NCBI RefSeq assembly: GCF_001956315.1
Contig: NZ_MOLY01000046.1
Location: forward strand, 124,001-188,000
Origin: Sphingomonas montana
GTDB lineage: Bacteria > Pseudomonadota > Alphaproteobacteria > Sphingomonadales > Sphingomonadaceae
Reading direction: 5' to 3'
DNA: 64,000 nt
The notes beneath the pieces are model-generated. The model saw nothing but the letters and a program-made list of their open reading frames with translations, had not been told where the DNA came from and made no database searches. Below are positions 1 through 7,440 of the stretch, one piece after another. A program made the position numbers and the translations under genes. How positions within the stretch are numbered: position 1 is the stretch's first letter; every line of letters starts with the position of its first letter.

Positions 1-307
1 GCCGCGTGTCGCCGACGACGACGGCGTAACCGGTGTCGCGCGCGGCTTCTTCCGCACCGCGGATGACGCTGGCGAAGAACGTGTTGGAGATGTCGGGTAC
101 GGTCAGCAGGATCTTGGCGGCGCGCAACGTCCGCAGGCTGCGCGCGGCGACGTTGGGGGTGTAGCCGGAAGACCGGACGATTTCGAGCACGTGCCGGCGG
201 GTTTCGGCGGATACCTGTTCGGGACGGCTAAGCACGCGCGAGACGGTCGCGGTGGAGACGCCGGCCATCGCGGCCACTTCGATGATCGTCGGCATGCGCG
301 TCGTCAT
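1..307 (-). CDS. LacI-family transcriptional regulator (5' part; rest runs off the window)
   Basis: Reading from an ATG whose complement is at 305-307 gives about 102 residues with no stop before the window edge, so the gene is cut by the window and not by a mutation. Residues 6-27 form the LacI helix-turn-helix (PTIIEVAAMAGVS, then TATVSRVL). The hinge helix follows (NVAARSL, about residues 52-58), then the first strand of the periplasmic-binding-protein-like domain (AKILLTVPDISNTFFASV). The family senses sugars or sugar derivatives. The gene diverges from the glycoside operon starting at 422, with a dyad operator between them, so it is very likely the local repressor. The ligand cannot be deduced because the effector domain is mostly missing. 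Confidence 0.93.
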   Translation of the reverse strand, partial: MTTRMPTIIEVAAMAGVSTATVSRVLSRPEQVSAETRRHVLEIVRSSGYTPNVAARSLRTLRAAKILLTVPDISNTFFASVIRGAEEAARDTGYAVVVGDTR

Positions 308-341
308 GGATCCGGCCGTTCGCCCTGTCGATATCTATCCG

Positions 342-357
342 ATGTAATCCTTTACAT
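342..357. promoter_or_regulatory. Inverted-repeat operator between LacI gene and glycoside operon
   Basis: The sequence ATGTAA-TCCT-TTACAT is a perfect 6+6 bp inverted repeat with a 4-bp spacer, in the 114-bp divergent intergenic region. LacI-family dimers bind dyads of this size. The position, 64 bp before the permease start and 34 bp before the regulator start, suits control of both genes. Binding is inferred, not shown. Confidence 0.55.
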
Positions 358-421
358 GCGTTTCGTCTTTCCATAGCTTTCGCGTCGACAAGCAGTAAAA
401 CTGCGATCGGAGAGGTGGCGA

Positions 422-1684
422 ATGGCCGTTGCAGACACTGCACCCCACGTGACGGCCGTGCCCCGGGCCGACGGCCTGCTGACCGGTCGCCTGAGCGTGA
501 TGATGTTCATGCAGTTCTTCGTCTGGGGCGCCTGGACGGTCACGCTCGGCCTCGTCATGCAGACGGTGGGTATCGGCTCTCTGATCGGCAATGCGTTTTC
601 GGTCGGGCCGATCGCGTCGATCGTCGGGTCGTTCCTGCTCGGCATGGCGGCGGCGCGCTATGTCAGCCCGCGGATGCTGATGGTGATCCTGCACCTGATC
701 GGCGGCGTGATCCTGTTCGTGCTGCCGTCGTTCATCACGCCCGCGGCCGGCAACGACTTCGTCTGGCTGCTGCTGTGCTACATGATCCTGTACATGCCGA
801 CGGTCGGCCTCGCGAACACGATCGCGCTGAAGAGCTTCGGTGAGCGGACCGACAAATTCCCGTTCGTCCGCGCGTTCGGGACGCTCGGCTGGATCACCGC
901 GGGCCTCATCATCGGCTGGGCGGGCCTGTCCGCAAGCCCGGAGATCTTCCGCGTCGCGGCGGTCGTCTCGATCGCGCTGGGACTCTACAGTATCACGCTG
1001 CCGAACGTCACCGCGGACGCGCCGCGCGACGAGAGCGTGATGCGGCAGGTGTTCTGCGTCGAGGCGTTCGGACTGCTCCGGCAGCGCTCGTTCCTGATCT
1101 TCATGACCTGCGCGACGCTGATCTCGATCCCGCTGGCGATGTATTATGCCTATGCCTCGCCCTATATCGGCGCGGCGGGCATCAGCAATGTCGGGGGCAC
1201 GCTGGCGATCGGTCAGATGTCCGAGCTGCTGTTCATGTTCTCGATGCCATGGCTGTACCGCCGGTTCGGGGTGAAGCCGCTGCTGCTGGTCGGCATGGCC
1301 GCCTGGGCGGTGCGTTATGTGCTGTTCGCGATCGGCGACGGCGGGTCGTCTCTGTGGGCGGTGTATCTCGGCGTCGCGCTGCATGGCGTCTGTTACGACT
1401 TCTTCTTCGTCGCCGGCGCGATCTACACCGGCACGATCGCGACGCCCAAGGGGGTGAACGCGCAGGCGCAGGGGATGCTGACGCTGTTCACCTACGGCGT
1501 CGGCATGTTGCTGGGGTCGCAGATCGGGGCGCTGCTCTATGCGCAGCTGCCCGCCGCGCCGACCATCGCCGACTGGCAGCATATGTGGTGGTATCCCGCC
1601 ATCGCCGCCGCGGTGATCGCACTGCTCTTCCAGATCACCTTTCGTGACGACACGAAGGTCGCGACGCGGGAGTTCGCGGCATGA
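422..1684 (+). CDS. MFS permease, nucleoside:H+ symporter-like family
   Basis: A 420-residue protein with about 12 hydrophobic segments. The N-terminal signature near residues 23-42 (LTGRLSVMMFMQFFVWGAW) is typical of the NupG/XapB-like nucleoside:H+ symporter branch of the major facilitator superfamily. Members of this branch that sit beside TIM-barrel isomerases and Gfo/Idh/MocA oxidoreductases probably move sugars or oxidised glycosides, not nucleosides. That substrate is inferred from context only. It is the first gene of a nine-gene operon, its stop overlaps the next start (ATGA), and a purine-rich GGAGAGG lies 5-12 bp before the ATG. Confidence 0.85.
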   Translation: MAVADTAPHVTAVPRADGLLTGRLSVMMFMQFFVWGAWTVTLGLVMQTVGIGSLIGNAFSVGPIASIVGSFLLGMAAARYVSPRMLMVILHLIGGVILFVLPSFITPAAGNDFVWLLLCYMILYMPTVGLANTIALKSFGERTDKFPFVRAFGTLGWITAGLIIGWAGLSASPEIFRVAAVVSIALGLYSITLPNVTADAPRDESVMRQVFCVEAFGLLRQRSFLIFMTCATLISIPLAMYYAYASPYIGAAGISNVGGTLAIGQMSELLFMFSMPWLYRRFGVKPLLLVGMAAWAVRYVLFAIGDGGSSLWAVYLGVALHGVCYDFFFVAGAIYTGTIATPKGVNAQAQGMLTLFTYGVGMLLGSQIGALLYAQLPAAPTIADWQHMWWYPAIAAAVIALLFQITFRDDTKVATREFAA

Positions 1685-2736
1685 AGGGGCCGGGAATATT
1701 CCTTGCGCAGTTCATGGGAGATCAGGCCCCGTTCGATACGCTCGACGGACTGGCCGAATGGGCCGCCGGGCTTGGCTATGTCGGGGTTCAGGTCCCATGC
1801 AGCGCGCAGTTGTTCGACCTGAAGCGCGCCGCGGAGAGCAAGGCCTATTGTGATGACCTGCGTGGCAGGCTTGCACGGCACGGGGTCGAGGTCACCGAAC
1901 TGTCGACGCATCTGCAGGGGCAGCTGGTGGCGGTCCACCCGGCATATGACACGCTGTTCGACGGGTTCGCCCCGGCCGAACTGCATGGCAAGCCTGTCGA
2001 ACGGCAGGCCTGGGCGGTCGAGCAGGTCAAGCTGGCGGCGAAGGCGAGCGCCAATCTCGGCCTTTCCGCGCATGCGACCTTCTCGGGTGCGCTGTCCTGG
2101 CCCTATGTCTATCCGTGGCCGCAGCGCCCGGCCGGGTTGATCGAGGAAGCCTTTGCCGAACTCGGCCGTCGCTGGACGCCGATCCTGGACGTGTTCGCGG
2201 AAGCGGGCGTCGATTGCGCGTTCGAGGTGCATCCGGGCGAGGACGTCCATGACGGTGCCAGCTGGGAGCGGTTCCTGTCGGCGGTCGACAATCATCCGGC
2301 CGCGCGCGTCCTGTTCGATCCGTCGCATTTCGTGTTGCAGCAGCTCGACTATCTCGACTTCATCGACCGCTATCACGACCGGATCTCTTGCTTCCACGTG
2401 AAGGATGCCGAGTTCAATTCGACCGGGCGATCGGGCGTGTACGGCGGCTACGAGAACTGGATCGACCGCGCTGGGCGGTTCCGCTCGCCGGGCGACGGGC
2501 AGGTCGATTTCGGCGCGATCTTCAGCAAACTCGCGCAATATGGCTATGAGGGCTGGGCGGTGCTCGAATGGGAATGCGCGCTCAAGCGGGCCGAGGACGG
2601 CGCCCGCGAGGGCGCGCCGTTCATTCGCGACCACATCATCCGCCGGACAGAACGTGCGTTCGACGACTTTGCCGCCAGCGGGATCGACCGTGCCGCGATC
2701 CGCGCGCTGCTCGGGCTGGCCGGGGAGCGACCATGA
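1681..2736 (+). CDS. Sugar phosphate isomerase/epimerase family protein (xylose-isomerase-like TIM barrel), cytoplasmic
   Basis: A 351-residue AP-endonuclease-2/xylose-isomerase-like TIM barrel with no signal peptide. Likely divalent-metal ligands sit in strand-end motifs: FEVHPGED (Glu, His), FDPSHF (Asp, His), FHVKDAEF (His, Asp) and VLEWEC (Glu). Relatives of this size isomerise or epimerise sugars, or carry out eliminations on 3-keto-glycosides. The ATG overlaps the permease stop by 4 bp and its own stop overlaps the next ATG, so it is translationally coupled on both sides. It is paired with the Gfo/Idh/MocA gene downstream, a common pairing in catabolic sugar loci. The exact reaction is not known. 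Confidence 0.85.
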   Translation: MKGPGIFLAQFMGDQAPFDTLDGLAEWAAGLGYVGVQVPCSAQLFDLKRAAESKAYCDDLRGRLARHGVEVTELSTHLQGQLVAVHPAYDTLFDGFAPAELHGKPVERQAWAVEQVKLAAKASANLGLSAHATFSGALSWPYVYPWPQRPAGLIEEAFAELGRRWTPILDVFAEAGVDCAFEVHPGEDVHDGASWERFLSAVDNHPAARVLFDPSHFVLQQLDYLDFIDRYHDRISCFHVKDAEFNSTGRSGVYGGYENWIDRAGRFRSPGDGQVDFGAIFSKLAQYGYEGWAVLEWECALKRAEDGAREGAPFIRDHIIRRTERAFDDFAASGIDRAAIRALLGLAGERP

Positions 2737-3878
2737 CGCGGTTGCGGCTCGGCATGGTCGGCGGCGGGGAGGGCGCATTCATCGGTGCGGTCCACCGGAT
2801 GGCGGCGGCGCTCGACGGCGACTGGGACCTGGTGGCGGGCGCGTTCAGCACCGATGACGGACGCAATGCGCGGACCGGCACGTTGCTCGGGCTGGATGGC
2901 TCGCGGGTCTATCCGTCGATCGAAGCCCTCATCGCGCGGGAACGCGCCTTGCCCGCGGACGACCGGATCGACGCGCTCACGATCGTAACGCCGAACCACC
3001 TGCATGCGCCGATGGCGATCGCCGCGCTGGACGCTGGTTTCCATGTGTTCTGCGAAAAGCCGATGGCGATGAGCGTGGTCGAGGCCGAGGCAATCGCGGC
3101 CGCCGCCAAGGCGAGCGGTCGCCGGTTCGCGCTGGCGTTCACATATAGCGGCTATCCACTGATCGAGGAGGCGCGCGCGCGGGTCGCGCGCGGGGATTTC
3201 GGCGCGATTCGGCTGGTGCAGGTCGAATATCTGCAAGGGTGGCTAAGCCGACCGATCGACGTCGACGGCAACCGGCAGGCGGAATGGCGCACCGATCCCG
3301 CCCGCGCCGGGCTTGGCGGGTGTCTCGGCGACATCGGCACGCACGCGTTCCAGCTTGCCGAGCTTGTTTCCGGCCTGTCCGTAGAGTCCGTCTCGGCGGA
3401 TCTCGCGGCGCATGTCGAGGGCCGCCGGCTCGACGACGATGTCAGCGCGCTGCTGCGGTTCACGGGCGGTGCGCGCGGCGTGCTTAAGGCGAGCCAGGTC
3501 GCGGCGGGCGAGGAGAACGGGCTCCGGCTGCGTATCCACGGAGAACGCGGCGGGCTGGACTGGGCGCAGATGGAGCCGAACATGCTGACGCTGCGCTGGC
3601 TCGACCGGCCGGCAGAGCTTTTGCGGACCGGCGGTCCCGGGCTGCACGACGGCGCGGCGGCGCTGACACGGACCCCGGCGGGGCATCCCGAAGGCTATAT
3701 CGAGGCGTTCGCCAACCTGTACCGCGCGTTCGCAGCGGCGATCCGCGGCGAGGGCCACGACCGCCGGTTTCCGGGCGTGGTCGACGGACTGCGGACGATG
3801 CGGTTCATCGAGGCGGTGATCGCCAACGCCGGGTCTGACCGGAAATGGACGGCACTGGATTCGGGAGACTCGGAATGA
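2733..3878 (+). CDS. Gfo/Idh/MocA-family NAD(P)-dependent sugar oxidoreductase
   Basis: A 381-residue protein starting at the ATG that overlaps the previous stop. An open frame extends upstream inside the previous gene, but that part lacks family similarity. The N-terminal Rossmann fold begins [21 protein letters not shown]. The substrate-loop motif [10 protein letters not shown] carries the conserved Glu-Lys-Pro, with the catalytic lysine near residue 109. The C-terminal half is the Gfo/Idh/MocA dimerisation and substrate domain, including [14 protein letters not shown]. In oxidative glycoside pathways such enzymes interconvert 3-keto and 3-hydroxy sugars in the cytoplasm. No Tat signal is visible, so this copy is probably intracellular. 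Confidence 0.9.
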   Translation: MTRLRLGMVGGGEGAFIGAVHRMAAALDGDWDLVAGAFSTDDGRNARTGTLLGLDGSRVYPSIEALIARERALPADDRIDALTIVTPNHLHAPMAIAALDAGFHVFCEKPMAMSVVEAEAIAAAAKASGRRFALAFTYSGYPLIEEARARVARGDFGAIRLVQVEYLQGWLSRPIDVDGNRQAEWRTDPARAGLGGCLGDIGTHAFQLAELVSGLSVESVSADLAAHVEGRRLDDDVSALLRFTGGARGVLKASQVAAGEENGLRLRIHGERGGLDWAQMEPNMLTLRWLDRPAELLRTGGPGLHDGAAALTRTPAGHPEGYIEAFANLYRAFAAAIRGEGHDRRFPGVVDGLRTMRFIEAVIANAGSDRKWTALDSGDSE

Positions 3879-4261
3879 AGCTGCTCATCGCCCTCGTCGC
3901 GGGAGGTGTCGCGACGGTTGCGGCGCTTACGACCCCAGCGCCCACCACCGCGCAATCGACCGCGGCCGCGCCGCCGGCGTTCGCAGGCTGCCGCGGTTGC
4001 CACACCGTGGTGAAGGGGGGGCGCAACGGCATCGGGCCGAACCTGTACGGCGTGGCCGGCCGCGCCGCCGCGGCCGCGCCCGGCTTCAACTATTCCGCTG
4101 CCTTGAAGGCGTCGAAGCTGCGCTGGGACGACAAGACGCTGAACGAATATCTGGCCGCGCCGTCGAAGAAGGTGCCGGGGACGCGCATGCCGATCGCGAC
4201 GCCCGATGCCGCCAAGCGTGCGACGATCATCGCCTATCTGAAGTCGGAGGGCGCGCAATGA
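3875..4261 (+). CDS. Monohaem c-type cytochrome, periplasmic
   Basis: A 128-residue protein with an N-terminal Sec signal peptide (about residues 1-27), one haem-binding CRGCH motif and the [12 protein letters not shown] segment usual in class I cytochromes c. The distal Met ligand is probably in GTRMPI. It is most likely the electron acceptor for the exported GMC dehydrogenase encoded at the end of the operon, like the cytochrome partner of glucoside 3-dehydrogenases. It overlaps both neighbours by 4 bp. Confidence 0.93.
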   Translation: MKLLIALVAGGVATVAALTTPAPTTAQSTAAAPPAFAGCRGCHTVVKGGRNGIGPNLYGVAGRAAAAAPGFNYSAALKASKLRWDDKTLNEYLAAPSKKVPGTRMPIATPDAAKRATIIAYLKSEGAQ

Positions 4262-5184
4262 TCGCGACGCGCAGAACGCTTTCGCGCCGGACCTTGCTTG
4301 CCGCGGGCGCGGCGGCCGCGCTGGTGCCCGCCGGGATCGCGGCCCAACGGCGGGGCGGGAACGCCGCGCGCTTTGCACTCGGCTACGCGCCGCACGAGGG
4401 CAGCTTCGCCAGCCGCGGCGGCCTGATCGAACAGATCGCCTATGCCGCGGATCAGGGCTTTACCGCCTGGGAGGATAATGAAGCCGCCGCGCGACCGGTG
4501 GCGCAGCAGGAGCAGATGGCCAGGGCGCTAGCGCAGCGCGGCATGACGATGGGCGTGTTCGTGGCGAGCATGCCGCAATGGGCGAAGTCGCGGCCGTTGC
4601 TCGGTGCGACCGACGGCGCGGAGCGCGAGGCGTTCCTGGCCGATATCCGGGCCGCGATCGATGTCGCCAAGCGGCTGAATGCGAAGCGGATGACGGTGGT
4701 CACCGGGTTTATGGACCCGAAGGTGCCGCTCGATATCCAGACCGCGCGCGTGATCGACGTGATGCGCCGCGCGGGCGACATCGTTGCGCCGTCGGGCGTG
4801 GCGATGGTGATGGAACCGCTCAACACGCGGACCAACCATCCGGGCGTCTACATGCAGACGATCGCGCAAGGTTATGCCGTCGCGCGCGGGGCCAACAGCC
4901 CGGCGGTGAAGGTGCTTGCCGATCTGTATCATGAGCAGATCCAGTCGGGGAACCTGATCCCGACGCTGGCGACGTGCTGGAACGAGATCGGCTATATTCA
5001 GTTCGGCGACAATCCGGGCCGCAAGGAGCCGACGACGGGCGAGGTCAACTTCGTGTCGGTGGTGAAGTGGCTGAAGGCACAACGCTACACCGGCGTGATC
5101 GGGATGGAGCATGGCAATTCGATCGTGGGGCGGGCGGGCGAGGACCGCCTGATTGCCGCGTACCGCGCGATCGATGCGGCATGA
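4258..5184 (+). CDS. Tat-exported hydroxypyruvate-isomerase-like TIM-barrel protein
   Basis: A 308-residue protein. The ATG at 4258 overlaps the cytochrome stop and places a twin-arginine signal at the N-terminus (SRRTLLAAG, residues 9-17). The mature part is an AP-endonuclease-2 TIM barrel of the hydroxypyruvate isomerase type, with the family motifs VMEPLNTR, LADLYHEQ, GDNPGRKEPTTGEVN and IGMEHGN supplying Glu, Asp, His and Glu metal ligands. Cytoplasmic Hyi enzymes lack an export signal, so a periplasmic sugar isomerase, epimerase or lyase role is more likely than hydroxypyruvate metabolism. The substrate is unknown. Confidence 0.85.
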   Translation: MIATRRTLSRRTLLAAGAAAALVPAGIAAQRRGGNAARFALGYAPHEGSFASRGGLIEQIAYAADQGFTAWEDNEAAARPVAQQEQMARALAQRGMTMGVFVASMPQWAKSRPLLGATDGAEREAFLADIRAAIDVAKRLNAKRMTVVTGFMDPKVPLDIQTARVIDVMRRAGDIVAPSGVAMVMEPLNTRTNHPGVYMQTIAQGYAVARGANSPAVKVLADLYHEQIQSGNLIPTLATCWNEIGYIQFGDNPGRKEPTTGEVNFVSVVKWLKAQRYTGVIGMEHGNSIVGRAGEDRLIAAYRAIDAA

Positions 5185-6014
5185 GGGGGACGGGCACAAA
5201 GAGCCGTCTGATGGCGGCCGTCGTTGTGGCGGTGGCCGCACCGGTCGCGGCGCAGGAGAAACCGGGCTTCAGGGATACGCCGATGCTGCCGGGCAGCCAG
5301 TGGCGGGTCCATGATGCGGACCGGCCCGCGCCGGGCGTGGTTGCGCCGGCGGCCATTCCCGGCGGCCCGCCCGCCGACGCGGTCGTGCTGTTCGACGGGC
5401 GTTCGCTCGACGCGTGGAAACCGGATCGCAGCGCGTGGCCGATCGAAAACGGCGTGCTGACGGTCCCGTCGCGCGCGACGAGCGGTGGCGAGAACAACCT
5501 CGTGTCGAAACGAAGCTTCGGCGACCTGCAGCTGCACCTCGAATTCCGATCGCCCACCCCGCCGACGAAAAGCTCTCAGGATCGCGGCAACAGCGGCATC
5601 TGGTTCATGCAGCGCTATGAGGTGCAGATCCTCGATGGATCGCAGAACCCGACCTACGCCGATGGCACGGTGGGTGCGGTCTATGGCTGGAAGCCGCCGC
5701 TGGTGAATGCCGCGCGGCGTCCGGGCGAATGGCAGACCTACGACATCATATTCGAGCGACCGCGCTTTGCCGCCGACGGGGCGCTGCGCCGTCCGGCCTA
5801 TGTCACGGCGCTGCTGAACGGCGTGCTTGTCCAGAACCATCAGGCGATGCTCGGTACGACCATCTGGCGCAAGGTGGCCCGCTATACCGCGCACGGCGAT
5901 GCCGCGCCGATCCAGCTTCAAGATCATGATTCGCCGGTGTCGTTCCGCAATATCTGGGTCCGTCCGCTGCCCGCGGCCGCGATCGCGCAGGACCTTGGGA
6001 GGGGCGGCAGATGA
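5181..6014 (+). CDS. DUF1080-family protein (3-keto-disaccharide hydrolase type), secreted
   Basis: A 277-residue protein from the ATG overlapping the previous stop. It has a short Sec-like signal (MRGTGTKSRLMAAVVV, cleavage near VAAQ). The DUF1080 (PF06439) concanavalin-like fold starts near residue 65 (VVLFDGRSLDAW) and includes IENGVLTV, LQLHLEFRSP, RGNSGIWF and YEVQILDG. Characterised members of this family hydrolyse the glycosidic bond of 3-keto-disaccharides or 3-keto-glucosides after oxidation at C3. Its place between the cytochrome and the GMC dehydrogenase subunits fits that role. Activity on any particular glycoside is inferred. Confidence 0.88.
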   Translation: MRGTGTKSRLMAAVVVAVAAPVAAQEKPGFRDTPMLPGSQWRVHDADRPAPGVVAPAAIPGGPPADAVVLFDGRSLDAWKPDRSAWPIENGVLTVPSRATSGGENNLVSKRSFGDLQLHLEFRSPTPPTKSSQDRGNSGIWFMQRYEVQILDGSQNPTYADGTVGAVYGWKPPLVNAARRPGEWQTYDIIFERPRFAADGALRRPAYVTALLNGVLVQNHQAMLGTTIWRKVARYTAHGDAAPIQLQDHDSPVSFRNIWVRPLPAAAIAQDLGRGGR

Positions 6015-6589
6015 TTGATCGCAGAACGGCACTGGCCGGCGTCGCCGGCATGTTCGGCAGCGCCCTGTTCGCGCCGATCGCGCGCGCCGCCGGTATCGTG
6101 CCGGTGGGCGGCATGCCCGGCGTACCTGTCATCAGCGAAGGCGCGCCGACCGTCGCGGTCTTCACGCCTGCTCAGCGCGCGCTGATGACCGCGCTCAGCG
6201 AACGCGTCCTGCCGACCACCGATACCCCGGGGGCGATCGCCGCAGGTGTGCCGGGCTATATTGAGAAGCTGCTTGCCGACTGGGCCGCGCCGGCCGACCG
6301 GGTCCCGATCCTAGCCGGGCTCGACGCGATCGAGGCGCGCAGCCTGGCGGATTACGGGGTTTCCGGCGCGCGGGCGACCGCGGCGCAGCAGGATGCGCTG
6401 CTGACGCTCGCGATGAACGACACGATCGCATCGGGCGGCGTCTTCTTCGAAGCGTTCCGGCAGATGGTCGTCACCGGCTATTACACGTCGGAAATCGGCA
6501 TGACGCAGGAGCGCGAATATCTGCCGGTGCCGGGCGAGTATGACGGTGCCTTCCCGTATTCCAAGGTCAACAAGGTGTATTCCGCATGA
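6011..6589 (+). CDS. Gluconate 2-dehydrogenase subunit 3 family protein (Tat-exported small subunit)
   Basis: A 192-residue protein with an N-terminal twin-arginine motif (DRRTALAG) and the family core FTPAQRALMTALSERVLPTTDTPGA, then TLAMNDTIASGG and FFEAFRQMVVTGYYTSEIG. This family is the small subunit of GMC-type membrane dehydrogenases. It provides the Tat signal that carries the signal-less FAD subunit across the membrane. Homologues accompany glucoside 3-dehydrogenases and the Caulobacter LacA/LacC lactose-oxidising pair. Here its partner is the GMC gene at 7441. Confidence 0.92.
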   Translation: MIDRRTALAGVAGMFGSALFAPIARAAGIVPVGGMPGVPVISEGAPTVAVFTPAQRALMTALSERVLPTTDTPGAIAAGVPGYIEKLLADWAAPADRVPILAGLDAIEARSLADYGVSGARATAAQQDALLTLAMNDTIASGGVFFEAFRQMVVTGYYTSEIGMTQEREYLPVPGEYDGAFPYSKVNKVYSA

Positions 6590-7419
6590 TCCTGAACCGT
6601 AGAACCCTGCTCGCCGGATCGGGCGCGGTCGCCGCACTCGCCTTCGCGCCGCCCGCCTCCGCCGCGCAGTTGAAAGCGATCGGCCTGCAACTCTACACGG
6701 TGCGCGACCTGTTCGCGAAGGACCCGGCCGGTACGCTCGAGCGGGTCGCGAAGATCGGCTACCGCGAGGTCGAATATGGCGGTGGCGGCTATGACGGCAT
6801 GGACCACGCGATGCTGCGCAGGACGATGGACCGGCTGCGCCTGACCGCGCCGTCGATCCATATCGGCTATGACGCGCTGCTTCAGCGGTTCGACCAGTCG
6901 GTGGCGATGGCCAGAACGCTCGGCGCCACCACGATCGTACTGCCGTACATGACCGAAGAGCATCGCAACGAAGCGGCCTGGACCGCGGCCCTGCGGAACA
7001 TCAACCGGTTCGCCGCCGATCTGAAGAAGGCCGGGCTGGGTTTTGCGTACCACAATCATGATTTCGAATTCACGACCAGGCCGGGCGGGACCAGCCTGTA
7101 CGAGCGGCTGCTGAAGCAAACCGACCCCGCGCTCGTGAAGCTGGAACTCGATCTCTACTGGGCGGTGCATGCGGGCGAGGATCTGGCGACCCTGATCGGG
7201 CGGTTGTCGCAGCGGCTCTACGCCTATCACGTCAAGGACATGCGGCCCGACCGCAGCATGGCGGCGGTCGGCAACGGCACGATCGATTTCGCCACGCTGT
7301 TCAAGCTGAAGGGCAGCGGCGGCGTGCGGCATTTCTATGTCGAGAACGACCAGGCGCCCGCGCCCTATCTGCCCGATATCACCACGAGTTTCCGGACACT
7401 CCGCGCGCTGCGCTTCTGA
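6586..7419 (+). CDS. Tat-exported sugar phosphate isomerase/epimerase-like TIM-barrel protein
   Basis: A 277-residue protein with a twin-arginine signal (NRRTLLAGSG, residues 4-13) and a mature start near Gln-Leu-Lys (residues 25-27). The TIM barrel opens with AIGLQLYTVRD. It contains YREVEYGG, FAYHNHDFEF (His/Asn/Glu), KLELDLYWAV (Glu/Asp) and AYHVKDMRPD (His/Asp), the usual metal-site strands of this superfamily. It is the third TIM-barrel gene of the operon and the second with an export signal. The start overlaps the stop of the small subunit gene. Function is inferred from context: isomerisation, epimerisation or elimination on a 3-keto sugar in the periplasm. Confidence 0.85.
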   Translation: MILNRRTLLAGSGAVAALAFAPPASAAQLKAIGLQLYTVRDLFAKDPAGTLERVAKIGYREVEYGGGGYDGMDHAMLRRTMDRLRLTAPSIHIGYDALLQRFDQSVAMARTLGATTIVLPYMTEEHRNEAAWTAALRNINRFAADLKKAGLGFAYHNHDFEFTTRPGGTSLYERLLKQTDPALVKLELDLYWAVHAGEDLATLIGRLSQRLYAYHVKDMRPDRSMAAVGNGTIDFATLFKLKGSGGVRHFYVENDQAPAPYLPDITTSFRTLRALRF

Positions 7420-7440
7420 CCGATACCGGAGGGAGAACAT

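Noticed and set aside
1-307. Truncated LacI gene considered as a pseudogene
   Set aside because: The reading frame is intact up to the window edge, so truncation is due to the window boundary.
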